Of a DNA stretch of 64,000 nucleotides, positions 47,310-59,540 are shown one piece after another. The notes beneath the pieces were generated by a model, which worked only from the letters and a program-made list of their open reading frames with translations, did not search any database and was not told the DNA's origin. How positions within the stretch are numbered: position 1 is the stretch's first letter; each line of letters opens with the position of its first letter. Both the position numbers and the translations under genes were made by a program. The stretch covers positions 3,906,001 through 3,970,000 of the forward strand of contig OX467084.1 in assembly GCA_950106755.1 (NCBI GenBank), written 5' to 3'. This DNA comes from Climacium dendroides (lineage: Eukaryota > Streptophyta > Bryopsida > Hypnales > Climaciaceae).

Positions 47310-47590
47310 TTAACTGAAGTCCAACATGGAGAACAGACCTGTGAACGTCCTTCACCCACTTCGAATTCGATGCGCTTGAACATTGGTTAAGAGTGCGGGC
47401 ATAAGTATCGACATTCCTTGCATTCGCTAAGACAGTTCATATGCCTCTGTGCCACAGCTGTGTTTGGCAGGTACACCAAATTATCACGGCCCACGTGATT
47501 AGATTACGAACTTTGATGAGGTCAAACACTCGAGCGTCATCCACACTCCCACCTTGTACACAGGCCATGGGGCCACATCATAATCTAATC
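47310..47590 (-). pseudogene. PPR protein fragment 2, degenerate
   Basis: On the - strand: GGSVDDARVFDLIKVRNLIT, then after a stop TYARTLNQCSSASNSKWVKD and VHRSVLHVGLQL. It parallels fragment 1 (KDVHRHVLQVGLQSDL), so both come from the same or sister PPR genes. Several stops and frame changes. Confidence 0.7.
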
Positions 47591-47639
47591 AACCTGATCC
47601 GTGCTTGACCCGCGCTTGAAGTGTCGATCGCCTGGAGCC

Positions 47640-48175
47640 CTTTGAGTTGCCTCGGCGCCAAGGAAGGCTTTCAGTAGTTGAAAAAAAATTTGGGATCACA
47701 GGTTCAAGATGAGATATATCGAATGATAGCAGCCCTCCGAACTGCCTCGGCGCCGAGGATGCCTTCTGGATCTCGAACAATTTTGAATCCACACCGTACA
47801 ACTTGGACGGACAGGTGAAGTCCACCGAGCAGGGACAAATAGAAGCCGGAAAAACTTGATTTGAAGAGGCCCTCCAAACTGCCTCGGCGCCGAGGATGCC
47901 TTCTGGATCCTGAAAAAATTTGAGACCACACCGTACATCTTCGTCGAACAGCATTTGTCCACCAAGCAGGGACAAATGAATGGCGGTAAAAGGAAATTTG
48001 AGGAGGCCCTCCGAACTGCCTCGGCGCCGAGGATGCCTTCTGGATCCTGAAAAAATTTGAGACCACGCCGTACATCTTCGTCGGACAGCATTTGTCCACC
48101 GAGCAGGGACAAATGAAAGGCGGTAAAAGGAAATTTGAGGAGGCCCTCCGAATTGCCTCGGCGCCGAGGCGACAT
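47640..48175. repeat. 136-bp tandem array with family-2 palindromes
   Basis: Four to five units of 135-137 bp, each starting GGCCCTCCGAACTGCCTCGG. Each carries one GCCTCGGCGCCGAGG palindrome: 47,649-47,663 (one mismatch), 47,744-47,758, 47,881-47,895, 48,018-48,032 and 48,155-48,169. The three long - strand frames across it (up to 209 codons) are repeat translations and overlap each other. Confidence 0.85.
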
Positions 48176-49010
48176 TTGTGTGAATCCCTAAACCTCGCGG
48201 GCATCGTGAACTTTGCAAAAGCTTATGGAAGTTGGAATTGGGTGCCTACTTCTTACGGCCAATACGAAATGGTCAGAATTCTTGCGTTTCGACCTAAAAA
48301 AAGTGGGAAGAAATTGCGAACCTGATGTCCCGTGGAGAGATTGGAGACCACGTGATCTCCATGTACGGGGTCTTCATTACTTTCGCTTCCATCTGCCACG
48401 CCCCTTGTCTCTCCAAGAGCCGCTCTCCTCGTGGGTGGCCTTCTACCCATCGTCCTCTCAACCTACATAGATACCCTAAAACCCATGTTATTTCATGTCT
48501 TTCGGAATCGCAGCAAGTGGAAATGTGAATGAATTGCAGAGAATGAAGAAATTTCGAATAGGATGCCAAACGGGGACTTGCCCACTATCGGAGCTCACAA
48601 ACTCGAAATCGAAAAGCGTCAACCACTTTACTTTGGCATGAGGCTGAAGTGCCTCAATGCAGGTTCACCACTACCTGTACAGCCGACAGGCGTGCTCCGA
48701 GACAGAGGCGGGATTCTTTACGTCTGTATACTCTCCCGTACATATTGAAATGGTATTTGTACAAGTATAGCAAAATTCCCATTAATATTCAAGCAGTATG
48801 TGTTATGCGATAGGCACATTCAGATTAGGCAATGCTATTTGTTTTTTATTGGAAGGTAGAAGTTGCATTACAAAATCTTACGACCTTAATTTTCTTACCT
48901 ATTCATGAAGTCTTTTGTTAATACCTAAAATGTCATAAATAATGCATTTAAACTGACGTAGTTTGTATCTTGAAAGTAGGAATACTTTGCTATACTGTCA
49001 AGTTTTTTTA
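48176..49010. other. Transposon interior, no gene recognised
   Basis: 48,176-48,760 is moderately GC-rich with short frames on both strands but no recognisable product, perhaps more captured sequence. 48,760-49,010 is AT-rich. Confidence 0.4.
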
Positions 49011-49157
49011 CATAATCTAAGGCACAATCCTACAAATTCGAGCGGATGCAATTTGGTATAATCTAGATTTAAACTGCACTAGTTGATTTCTGAATACTAA
49101 GCAATTATTCTCTAGAATATAATATTTGAAATAAAAAGCATTCCATGATAAACTTAC

Positions 49158-49445
49158 ACTTGAAATTGGCTTATATCCCTGAGTGGATAAGTCCTTCAGG
49201 TTCACCTTCACGTTCAAATCCTCTTGTAAGCTTCCTTCATTTCTATCATAAACATCTTTCTTGATATAATTGAAGATGCAAGTGGGATTTGGAGGTGTTA
49301 CCTTTTTCCCTAAACCAATCTTCTCTCGTACCGCCTGTGCCCGTTGCAATTCCTTACGGGATGAAAAGAATAGCTTTCTTCTCTTTCTCCGCTTTCTCAA
49401 ATTATATGGAGGACTACACTCACTTATAACCTTTTCAACACGCAT
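49158..49445 (-). CDS. Candidate first exon, basic protein, 96 codons
   Basis: ATG 49,445 opens a 96-codon frame ending at a strong donor AGT|GTAAGT. Contains a bipartite-like nuclear signal (NLRKRRKRRKLFF) and NPTCIFNYIKKDVYD. No family recognised; later exons were not identified. Either a further captured gene piece or a second transposon gene. Confidence 0.35.
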
Positions 49446-50301
49446 GAGACTAGCGGATCATAATACTGAGGATTTATACAAAGTGGGTAGGAGTAGGAGA
49501 AAAAAATGAAGTTAACATTCTAATCAATAGTCACTCATTCTAACGCATGACCTAAACACCAAAATCTTCTACGTAATGCTTTCACAGGAATTGCTGAACC
49601 TTATATCTGTACATCATCTTATAGGGAATCCAAACATCTTTTCGGTTGGTATTCAAATTTGAAATTTGAAAGTTGCTAGACTAATCGTTAAACTACTATC
49701 TTTAAATATTTGTCAGATCCTATCTATAAAATACTCTAGAACGGCACAGAGTATAGAAAAATTTATTATTTGAAATCAATTGTGTATCCAGTACATTTTG
49801 ATTTTATAGATATAGTAGATAACCTGTACAATTTGAAATGGATGTTATATCTCCTAATTCATGATGAAAGTTTGGGCTTTCTAAATTTTTTTTATGCTTT
49901 TAATAAATTAATGTATGTCCACCAAGTAGCCGTTTTAATGTCCCTCTTAAATGAGTCATTAGTGAATGTATATGTTGAGATTAGTTGAAATTTAAGTTAC
50001 AAGACTTCCTACAAGGACAAGAGTGGTAGTTATTAACAACAGCATATACATAATATTTGCACAATCTAAATGAATCCAAGATCTATAACAATGAAATCTT
50101 ATTACTTTAATTATATTACACTTGAGTTTATGAGTTTGCTTAGAGATATGGCTCTCTCTCAACAATTTTAATTAAAAATAATATTTAAATAAAACATATT
50201 CATACATTAAATAGAAGTTGAAACTCATTCAATCCATCTCTAATCTCTACTGACTACCTCTTCTAAGCGTCTCATTGTTGGTCTACTTTCTTTTTCACTC
50301 A

Positions 50302-53300
50302 ATGGCCTCCATTCGAGCGGATGGCCATGAGATTCCACTAGTTCTTCCTCTTGGGCCCGAAGGATATGTTGTATTGTCTTTACACCTTCTTCATGTACGA
50401 TTTGGTTTTGTCAAATCTAGTATATATGTTGAAGAAGAAATCATGTCTGAGTCTAGGCGCTTGAAGGAGTATATACATATGTTAAAATTAGAACTCCAAA
50501 CCGATCATGTGTGGCACCTTCGGCAAGGTCGCTACAGAGCTTATGGATTGCTGTCTCCTGTTTTCAATGCTACTACTCAAATATTACCTCGCCAGTCGGA
50601 CCCCTCTACTGTGAATATGCCTCCTGCTCGACATACCAGTAGTATTTCTCCGGATCATGATCATGTTTTAAATGCTAGTACACCTATTCCACTTATGCGT
50701 GTAAAGCAAGAAGTCAATGGCCCCATTATAGATCTCTCTAGTGAATCTGAGGGAGAGTCTCCGAGCCAGCCAAGTATTTAGGCATCTGTGCCTGTTACAG
50801 TCCCTAATGATGTCTTCAAGACATCTTCGGGTATATACCAAACGCCAGCAAGTAGTCCTTCTTTGTCTACACATTCTCGCCCGCCAACATATCCAAATAG
50901 TACAGCCTCGGTTAGTATTGTTGGTTGCTTGCGTAAACTTGCAACCATTCGTAAGTCTAGGAACGAAATTGCTGCTTTGGACTACAATTCCTTGGTCCAC
51001 CACAAAGTGCAGTATCTGCCCGTCGACTTCAATGGGGATTTGATATTTGAGTTGCCTTCCCTTCGTGTCTCGTCTTCATCATCTTCTGGTGGAAATCTAC
51101 AAGGGATGGATAAAAAATACGATGGTCATGCTTGGTGTCGGACCATGACATCCAATATCCACAATGAAGATGGTTTGAAGTTTAGGAAATCCTCTTGTGT
51201 AGGCCATCTCATCTGTGATAATTCTGAGTGTGACTATTTGAAGCGATTCTCGAAGTCCAATGAGACGGAGTGGTGTGGTTATACTCCCACCCCGTTCTAT
51301 GTTGGCACTAATCCTCCGAAGGATTCATGTCTTTTGTGCAAGATATGCAAGAATTCACCCGATTGTATTAGAACTTGTGATGTTAGAATCTATTACATCC
51401 ACAGTGATACTGCTTTCATGACCCGAGCGTGCATTCACTTAGGTAATCATATGCATCCTGTAGCTTCTGGAACATGTAGAGAGGCTGTAGATACTATTTC
51501 AGGTCTCATTGCATGTGAGGTGGCCAAAACTCCGATTGCAACAAACTCAGCCATTGCTTTGGCAGCAAGTAAGCAATTTCTAGACAACCACCTTATACAC
51601 AATGGTGAAGGCCCTATGGAGATGTTGCAAGGAAAATCGTTAGAGGATGTTATGGATAGGTTCCAGAGACTGAGTTCACCTAATATTCGAAACGTTATTA
51701 CTTCATTTCGTAGCACTGGGAAAAATGGGGTCATAGATAGCATCATGAATATGAAACAGAATTTGAAGTTCGAATACATTCATGATAGTGTGTTCCCTGG
51801 ACAAGGAAAGGAGAAGGTATACTTATTCAAAATGTTGGTAGAAGGACCTGGTAGTGGAGTGGATTTGATAAGGCGTATGCAACCGGGTGGAGACTTGGAA
51901 AATGCATGGCTCATGTTCGACCACGTCAAGCGTGTGAAAGATTGGATAACCATGGCGTGCCACGTTTATAACACGAATTGCAGAAAGGTGATGACAATTG
52001 CTGTCTGTGACATGCAATCTGAGGACACCGAGATTCAAACTATTATGTGGAGGTTATTAAATGATGTCATGAAACGGAATGGTATATCAAATACGAACTT
52101 CAAGGGCTTCATGGCTGATAGTGCACAAGCCAATTGGAATGCTGTTCGCATCGTATATGGTTCGGGGGATTCCAAAATAGAGATGGTGAACCGTGAGCGA
52201 ACTTATTTGTTGCATTGGAGTACGTCACTGCATCGCCATACACAAAAGCTCATCAACCCAGATTTACAACACCAACATACTCGTCTTTGCAAGCAATATA
52301 AAGATTCCAAGACTATGGAAGAAGCGGAGATGCGGTATCTAGCGATTCGTTCTTGGTGGCTTTCATCCGGAGCAGCTTCAGAAGATGGTTTGCGTGAATT
52401 GGAATTGTGGCTTGCGTTCTGGCACTTCCGATATCGGCAATGGGGTGGCTTCATGCAAATGGTATTTTGATCAGTCCTTATTTTTTGTATTATATATACC
52501 GTTCAAGTTCACTTACATTTTATATTGCTTTCTCCAAAGGTGAACCTTTTTTTTTTCTTGCATAAAGAACTATCAAGGAAAGATGAAATTCTGATTTGTA
52601 TATAGAGTAAGTGACGTGACCCTCAGGAACGAGGTCTAATTCTCGCCTCGGCACCGAGGTGGAAATTTACCTACCAATCAAATGAAGTCTATGGTGGTTA
52701 GCTTGTATTGAAAGTGCGTCATTAATTTGTTGTGGGATTGCTTTTTGACTTTGAATGCACATTCTATTTCCTCCAGGATTTGAATCTCGAAGAGATGGCA
52801 GACATGCCATCTTGCAACTTATCCGAAACAGTTCATAATAGATGGTTGCAACAATCGGGTAATCGAGGTAATGATTTGTTTGCTGCCACCTGTGATGATT
52901 GCATTCGAGCCTTCATGCAGATGACAAATTATCGAGCTTTCTTAAACGGGACAACATCAAGGTCGGGGCCATCAAAAGAGGAGTTGAAATTAAGAGGCGC
53001 GAGACGCAGCAGGGACCCAAAGAAGATTGCAGAGGCGATAAATGGTCTCCCTTGCCTGAGTGACGTTGGAACCCGTATTCCACATTTGGAAGGCGAAGAG
53101 GTGTTTGGTAGTAGTAAACGCAAGCTTGATGTCCCTATTGGTTCTGATGGTGATTCTCATCGTCCAGACAAGGTCAACTTCTCTCAGCCAAGAGTGCAAA
53201 GGCGATCTACTTCTACACCTGTTGTTCTCTGCAATGAACTTGGCATGGCAGCTTCTTCTACACCTGCACCACATGTCACAACTGCAATGGAAAGTGATTG

Positions 53301-54183
53301 TGACATTTCACAGTGGCATATTGCTAGACTATCCCATAAATCTAGCTGCAAATGTCATGCCCAACAGAGAGGTACGAATATCCGTTGTGTTGCCAAAATA
53401 GCTAAGGGTTCTAAAAGCACTCCAGCTCCAACGTATCGTGGTTGCAAGAAACAATATGGTGGAAACAAGGAGATCGTCACTGACTTCTGGTTTTGTTCTG
53501 ACGATATTGAACGATGTGTACGAGGCTCTAAACGTGCTTGGGTAATTGACTGGCCTCAAGTACCAGACGTCTGGCCTGTCCTAACTAATACCAGCTTAAC
53601 CCGCCAAGAAACCCTACTACTGCAAGAAGCCGGCTTTCAACTCCAAGAACGACCTCCTATGTCACCTCGTCGTCTATTTACACTGTCAAATGTTTTCACA
53701 GCAGTCTATTACGATCAACCTAGCCCTGTGAATGCGGATACATATCCATCAACCCGAAGGAGCAAGGCGATTCGACGTATTGCAAACGCTCCGACTACAG
53801 AGCATCGCAATAATTGGGAGAGTGCTGGTAATGTTAAAGGAATGATTTTGGGAGTAACCATGCTCCCCTTTTCCGGACTTGGAGCCATAATCTCCCTTCA
53901 ATCTGGAACAGAGCCCACACAGAAGGTTTATAGAATCACACTTGGCATGTACTCCGAGTGTACTTGTCCCAATTTTGTAGACATGGCTGTTTCAGCAATT
54001 GGGGGCCGCCATCAATATGTGAATTGCAAGCACCTTTACTACTTATTTCGTTATTTTTGCAAAATGAATCCTATAGATGATAAGTTCATACATTCTCCAA
54101 GCTTCAGTTTCAACGAAGTGAAGCTTCTTCTCATTAGGGCTGGTATAATCAAGACTTCGACTGAGAATCTTGAACATGTCTAG
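50302..54183 (+). pseudogene. MULE-like transposase with zinc-finger and SWIM domains
   Basis: ATG 50,302. Exon 1 ends at 52,461 (ATG|GTATTT), exon 2 is 52,777-54,183 (TTCCTCCAG|GAT), phase 0; 1,188 codons in one frame. Codon 160 is TAG (50,779-50,781). N-terminal part: SUMO-like signals VKQEV and PIIDLSSESE. A Cys/His-rich region follows (about 51,190-51,470: CVGHLICDNSEC, CLLCKICKNSPDC, TRACIHLGNH). RNase-H-like core: AWLMFDHVKRVKDW, AVCDMQSEDTE, GFMADSAQANWNAV supply candidate catalytic Asp residues; the third acidic residue was not fixed. The C-terminal SWIM finger CTCPNF...YVNCKH (about 53,957-54,036) is typical of MuDR/FAR1-type transposases. The enzyme would cut and paste the surrounding element. 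Owing to the stop it may be inactive, or translated in two parts. Confidence 0.75.
52645..52659. repeat. Family-2 palindrome in transposase intron
   Basis: GCCTCGGCACCGAGG, one change from the perfect dyad, in the 315-bp intron. Confidence 0.75.
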
Positions 54184-54685
54184 AAGCCACAAAGCGTTTC
54201 AGTAATTGACATTTGAGAGTGAAAGAGTTTAGACTGTAGTCAAATATGTAGCTGAAGGAGTATCTATTTCCAATTGGCTGAATATTGTATTTGCCAACGT
54301 ATTTAATATACCCTATTTTCACTTTCCATTTGAATTTACTGTACTTGAATTATTTTTTTTCTATTATATATTCTTTTGACATCTTAAAAATTACCCTAAA
54401 CCCAAAAATTCTCCAAAAACTGTACGTTACCTAAAATTATAGGTCTACAGTCCTAGTTTCCACGATAATGGGTCCTCATTCATTGTTCCACGGTAATAGG
54501 TGATTTGATTTACTTAAAATATAATAAAATAAATTACAAATTTTATGTTTAGAAATATTTTTTATTTTTTGCCAAAAAAATAATAATTTCCGGTGTCAGT
54601 GCTCACATAATCTTGTTTACTGCTCACATAACTCTGCTCGCAGCTTATAGGCTCGTGCTCGCAAGCTCACAATCTAGCACCGCTG
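54184..54685. other. Right subterminal region of the transposon
   Basis: AT-rich 3' flank of the transposase ending in GCTCACATAA, CTCGCAGCTTATAGGCTCG and GCAAGCTCACA repeats that mirror the left end. Confidence 0.65.
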
Positions 54686-54695
54686 TAGTCTTTAC

Positions 54696-55578
54696 ATGTG
54701 TTTTTCCAATCACCCATTCTAAATTTATGATGCATATGATACATAGTGCACAAAAAATTATAAATTTCTTTCTTGAATAATACCCAAACACCAAAAATTG
54801 ATTTTCAAATGAAAATTTTAACATTTCCTTTTAGGTTGTTGACTCATAGGTATATTAGAGAAAAATTGAGTTTTTTGGAAGGCCTTTCTAGAAGTTGCTT
54901 AGGGTTCTCAATTTGATTTAATATTGGATTGAATTGAAGTAATTGCCTATAGTTATAGACAAAAGAAAGCATTAACAATCATGATCGAGGACATGCAAGT
55001 GGCATTCACGATTCGAGGTTAGAACTTGGTGCATCACATATTAAGTTGGACATCAAAATGGACAATAAGTTGCAAATTGGGTCAATTCCAAAACACAAGG
55101 ACATTATTTTTTGTAATACTTAAAAACATGATAATCTATCCATTAGAGAAAAAATCAAGCCTTAAGGGGTCCGCTCCACATTGACATCATAAAGAATTTC
55201 CACATTACTACTGGCCTTAAAGAATCTTACTAATTGTATGTTCATTTTGTTTGACTTTTGCAAAAATAAAGTCAAGATTTAGTAACTAGAGTGTATTAAA
55301 ATTTAGGGTCTTTATTAATCAACCTTAAATACAAGTATTCAAAGTATAAGTTGTGAAAAAAAAGAAAATGTCCAAAATAAGTCCAATTACCATCAACCAT
55401 TAAAAAAAATCTCATGGAAATGTGAAAGCCTGAAAGGCTTACTTTACTGACATTTGGTGAGTATGAAATGTGGAGAAGTTTTTTTTATAATGAAACATAT
55501 TTTCCATCATGAATCCTCGATGAATATGGGATAATTTGAAGATGAGAGCTTGATTGTTCATTGTCAAAACATAGAAAT
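54696..55578. repeat. Segmental duplication block B, 3' part
   Basis: Continues block B after the transposon; matches 21,167-22,051 of block A directly with scattered differences. Confidence 0.88.
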
Positions 55579-56060
55579 TGTGTTCAAAATAGATTTTCAG
55601 ACCTCATTTAGGTATAGTAGAATAAAAAAATTTTAAAAATTTTGGCTTAAATTTTTTTTTGAATCAAGATAACTTTCATCTTCAAAAATCCATTTGAGAT
55701 TTCAAAAATCCAATCAAAAGTTATAGATAAATTTTAGAGAGAGGTTGGAAAGAACATTTTTTTTGGCATTTTCAAAGTTCAAACATCATCTCTATATTTT
55801 TTTCTATAATTTTTGTTTGAATTTTGACAATTACAAATAGATTTTTGAGGATGAAATTTATTTTGGTTCACCAATTTTTATTAGTTGAAAGTTTTTCAAT
55901 GAAAGTTATTTTGCTATGCCTAAATGAGATCTAAAACTTTACTTTGAGTACAATTCTTATATTTTAACAATGAGCAATTAAGCTCTCATCTTCAAATTAT
56001 CCCATACTCTTGCCTATAGTATTTAAGGATTCACGATGGATACTACATTTCATCATAAGA
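55495..56060. repeat. Imperfect 0.55-kb foldback
   Basis: 55,515-55,630 (GGGATAATTTGAAGATGAGAG ... CCTCATTTAGG) is repeated inverted at about 55,910-56,000 with moderate divergence. Lies at the centre of the large palindrome. A related stretch is at 26,700-26,850, so the arms are ends of a dispersed element. 56,060-56,403 is unique AT-rich DNA without a gene. Confidence 0.6.
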
Positions 56061-57975
56061 ACAAGTTCCCTATCCTTTATTCTCATTAAATGTCAATATA
56101 GTAACTCTTCTAGATTCCCATCAATTTTTTTTGATAGTTGCTTATAATTGGCCTTTTTTGATGGTATAGTTGGTAGATTGTAAACCTAAGTTGCAAAGTG
56201 TTTAATAATTAGAGTTGAAGTACATTAGAGTTAGAGTACACAACCGATACTTGGATTTTGAGCCACCATATACATCAACAATCATTCGACAGTCCAACAA
56301 AAAGTGAATAACAATAGGGGAAAAATAAATGAAAAAGCCCCCAAAATATAATCTTTGCAATCTTTTTAGGCCTTTGAAGCAATAGAGACCATTACAAGAT
56401 TCAATTTTCCATGCATGGATTGAAATGAGATTACCGGTATAATCTTCAAATGACATTCCTATACCTTCAAAGAAATATTTTTAAAACCATGATAAAACTT
56501 GACATTATTGGAAGCTAGCGATCTAAAATCCTAAAAAATTCTATAATATGACTTTGAAATGTATATTTATATCAAATTATTTAAACAAAAAAATAGTAAA
56601 ATAATAAAAGTAGTATATTCACACAATTTAAAATATAAAGAAAATCAACAAAACGCACAAAATATGGTAATGCATTAGGAAAAGAATGGACCTTGAGAGA
56701 GCCTTCTAAATTCTAAAGATTCTCTTCATATAACTGATTAAAATGTATTTCTTAGAAAGATGGTGAAAGTTTTTCTCCACTTCCATTCCCCTGCATAATG
56801 AATGCAAGTTTTAGGTAAATCACACCTAATATTGGTTTAGAGAATGTGTACAATATTTCAAATTTGACAATGCACTCCTATTTTACTTAACTTAATAGTA
56901 CAATTGCTCTTTCACATTGAAATGCATACATAAATTATGCATAATTACAACTCATAGTATGTCTCTCAAATATTCATTGGTGTATATATCCCTATTGTGA
57001 CAATAACATGAATAATGCTAGAAAACATCATTAAAAACAGTCACTAGGATGTCATTTCAAAAGCATCTTGGGGGGTTATAAAAAACGTCTCAATGTTATA
57101 TTTCAAAGGGCATTGTTTTGTGCACATAATTATTCATATGTATTTGTTGATGTGGTCTAGGAAGAAACTTATATCATGTTTGTATTTTGTTTACATTATT
57201 GTAGTAAATATTTAAAATTTGCCTATAAAAACCTTCATATGTAAAATTATATAATTTTCACTCTCCATTTAATGTGCACCACAAATTGAACAATTCTAAG
57301 TTTTGCATATATTTTTGTCTTTCAACATTCATATCATTCTCTTACTTTACAATTTCAAGGCTTGTTTTGATTCAAGAGATCTACTATAGTACAATCCTCT
57401 ATGGCACTCATCATTGGAGTGAAAGAATAAGTGCATCATAAGTTTGTAATAGAGTATCAAGTTATCAATTCACTTCATCTTGTAATCTCTATGTCTCTTC
57501 TTGATTCAATCTATGCATTGAGTTCTTGAAGGTACAAATATTGTTGAGAGTAGAATATTTGCTACAACAATTTGCACAATTTCTTTTTTTTTAATTCATA
57601 TTGATTTTGGATAGGGTGTAGGTCCACTACATTTTGTTGGGTGACTCTCATTTAGTGCTATGACTTATTTTATTCCCCAAGCTAGGACTGTTAGATTTAT
57701 TGGTTTAATTGACTTCTGGAGAGTGTACTTAGAGGAGTTCTACTATAAATGTAAGTGAACATACTCTGTTTGATCAACAGAATTATTACTAAATAACACG
57801 GTCATATGCAAAATTGAACTCTAGCTAGATGCCTTCTCCAATTTGAGTAAGGTGCTCATCCGTCAAATTTTGAAGCCCTGATGCATGCATGCTCTCATGC
57901 GCGCAGCTCGGTGGTCAGGTTGAATTGCATCCATACCGATCATTAATAAACAATAGATTCGGACGGTCAATGCAA

Positions 57976-59362
57976 TTATGCGGCCACTGATCCACTAGCT
58001 GCAGTCTTCCAATGTAGCCTTGGCAGCTTGCTTTCCATGGCCTCGATGTCGGCGGCGGAGTAGCTGCTCGGCCTGTAATTCGTGATGCACCGCAACTGCT
58101 CCACTTCCGGCAGATGCTGATGCAGGAACAAGAGTGCTCGGTCGTACTCTCGGCCCGCCTCCTCCTCAGTTTCGAAGTTGCCCAACTTGAAGGTCTGCTT
58201 CAAGTCGTCCCCGACCTCCTTGGCCGTCAAACTGAGCTTGGATTCATATCTGACCGTCCACTCCTTGCCGCGCTTCACTGATCGTTTCTTCACGGTCACC
58301 CCTTTCAAGCTGCTCTTGCCTTTGCTGAACTTGTTCGACGTGCGCCGGATCTTCCACAAGAAGTCGCGAGTGGTCCAGTGGGCGTGCTCCTCCATGTAGC
58401 TGGCTTGAACGGTCGCAGGAAAGTTCAACGGGTAAGGCGCCCCTCTCTTATTGGGTGGCATCTGTACATGTCGTGGAAATGGACCACGTGTTTCAGAAAA
58501 GTGTGCCTTACAAGCTAGTGTACAAATCGGAGTTGTAGTACCTACTTACGGCAGTTGTTGATCTAGATTCCTAGATACTTAGGTGCCTCGTGAAATGCGA
58601 ATCTGGACATTTGGACCGTACCATGGTGGCAGTTCATGCTTTACAACAGGGACCAGTGGAAATTAATTGTTGGGCACAATTCATGCCCCAAACTTTTTAC
58701 ACTACATTTGAATGCGACTTTACCTTGAATTTGATGGCCGCCCTGTCGTGCGCCACTCTGGCCTCCTCCACAGTTTCAAAGTTGCCCAGAAAGATCTGGG
58801 CGCCCTTCTTCTTGCGTCCGCGCAGCCGTACGCCCTTGATCCACAAGTGCGCCTCCCATTGCTTGTTCTTCTCGTGGAATGTGACCCCGATCGTGTTCTT
58901 CTCGTCGGAAGGCAACACAGGTGGCGAGGAGGCTTCATCGATGTGATCATCTGAACATACTCCGCCGCATTCCGCATCCAGTCCGGATTCATGCTGTCCT
59001 CCCATTTCGTGAGACTCTTCCGACTGATCGACGGTGTGAAACTCGACTGGTCCGGTCTGACTCGTCAGGGGGCACTCAAGCTCCTCCAAGGGCACCCAAG
59101 GCAGATCTTGTGAAGGCTCCCAATTCAGTTCCGGTGCACGCTCCCAGTCGTCCAGCTGTTCCAGGAACTGTTCCAGGTCATCCAAGTTTTGGAGAACGTT
59201 GGCATGGTCCACTTGAGGGGTCGGAGTCGTGTCTTCATCACGCAACAGCCGCTGATAGTAATCTGAAGGAGCGACGTTACAATCCGCCGCTGAGGTCGCG
59301 GTGGAGTTGTCCGAGGTGTTCGAACCTGAATCCCAATTCATGTTGGACAGTGATACTTCCAT
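57976..59362 (-). CDS. Double-AP2-domain transcription factor, copy C
   Basis: Exons 59,362-58,724 and 58,461-57,976 on the - strand, same intron and same 374-aa product as copies A and B. It lies in the right palindrome arm, about 20 kb from copy B and facing it. The identity over exons, intron and promoter indicates recent duplication or gene conversion. Confidence 0.88.
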
Positions 59363-59532
59363 TTCGCTGAAATCAATGGATTGAAATGAACTTAAGTTAA
59401 GTAGAGCAACGCGACTAACATACAGCAGCTAGTGTGATGGACAGAGAACGAAGAAGGTAGCTAGCGCAGACACACGCGAAACCTAAGCCCAATGAAATGA
59501 TCTGAATGACAGTAACTTTGGGAAGGCTGGGG

Positions 59533-59540
59533 ATTTTATA
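59533..59540 (-). promoter_or_regulatory. TATA box of AP2 copy C
   Basis: TATAAAAT on the - strand, mirrored from copy B. Confidence 0.55.

Larger units (their letters stand above)
39687..54685. mobile_element. 15.0-kb MULE-like DNA transposon with captured genes
   Basis: Left end CAAGGTTGCTATTTTGTGAG and right end, read inward, CAGCGGTGCTAGATTGTGAG share 16 of the first 21 positions; GCGAGC/TATGAGC/CTGCGAG repeats follow at both ends. The 10-bp flanks TAGTCTATAC (39,677-39,686) and TAGTCTTTAC (54,686-54,695) form a target-site duplication with one mismatch. Block A shows the uninterrupted site at 21,157. The long duplication and the SWIM-finger transposase indicate the Mutator-like group; a KDZ-type relative is the alternative. 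Cargo: transposase at 50,302-54,183, ParB/methyltransferase-like gene at 40,657-44,985, HMA and PPR fragments, and a 136-bp tandem array. Confidence 0.85.

Noticed and set aside
47589..48218. Three overlapping - strand frames of 159-209 codons
   Set aside because: They are translations of the 136-bp tandem repeat in all three phases; no splice or start support.
50774..50800. 27-nt GT...AG segment that would remove the TAG from the transposase
   Set aside because: Far below the minimum plant intron length.
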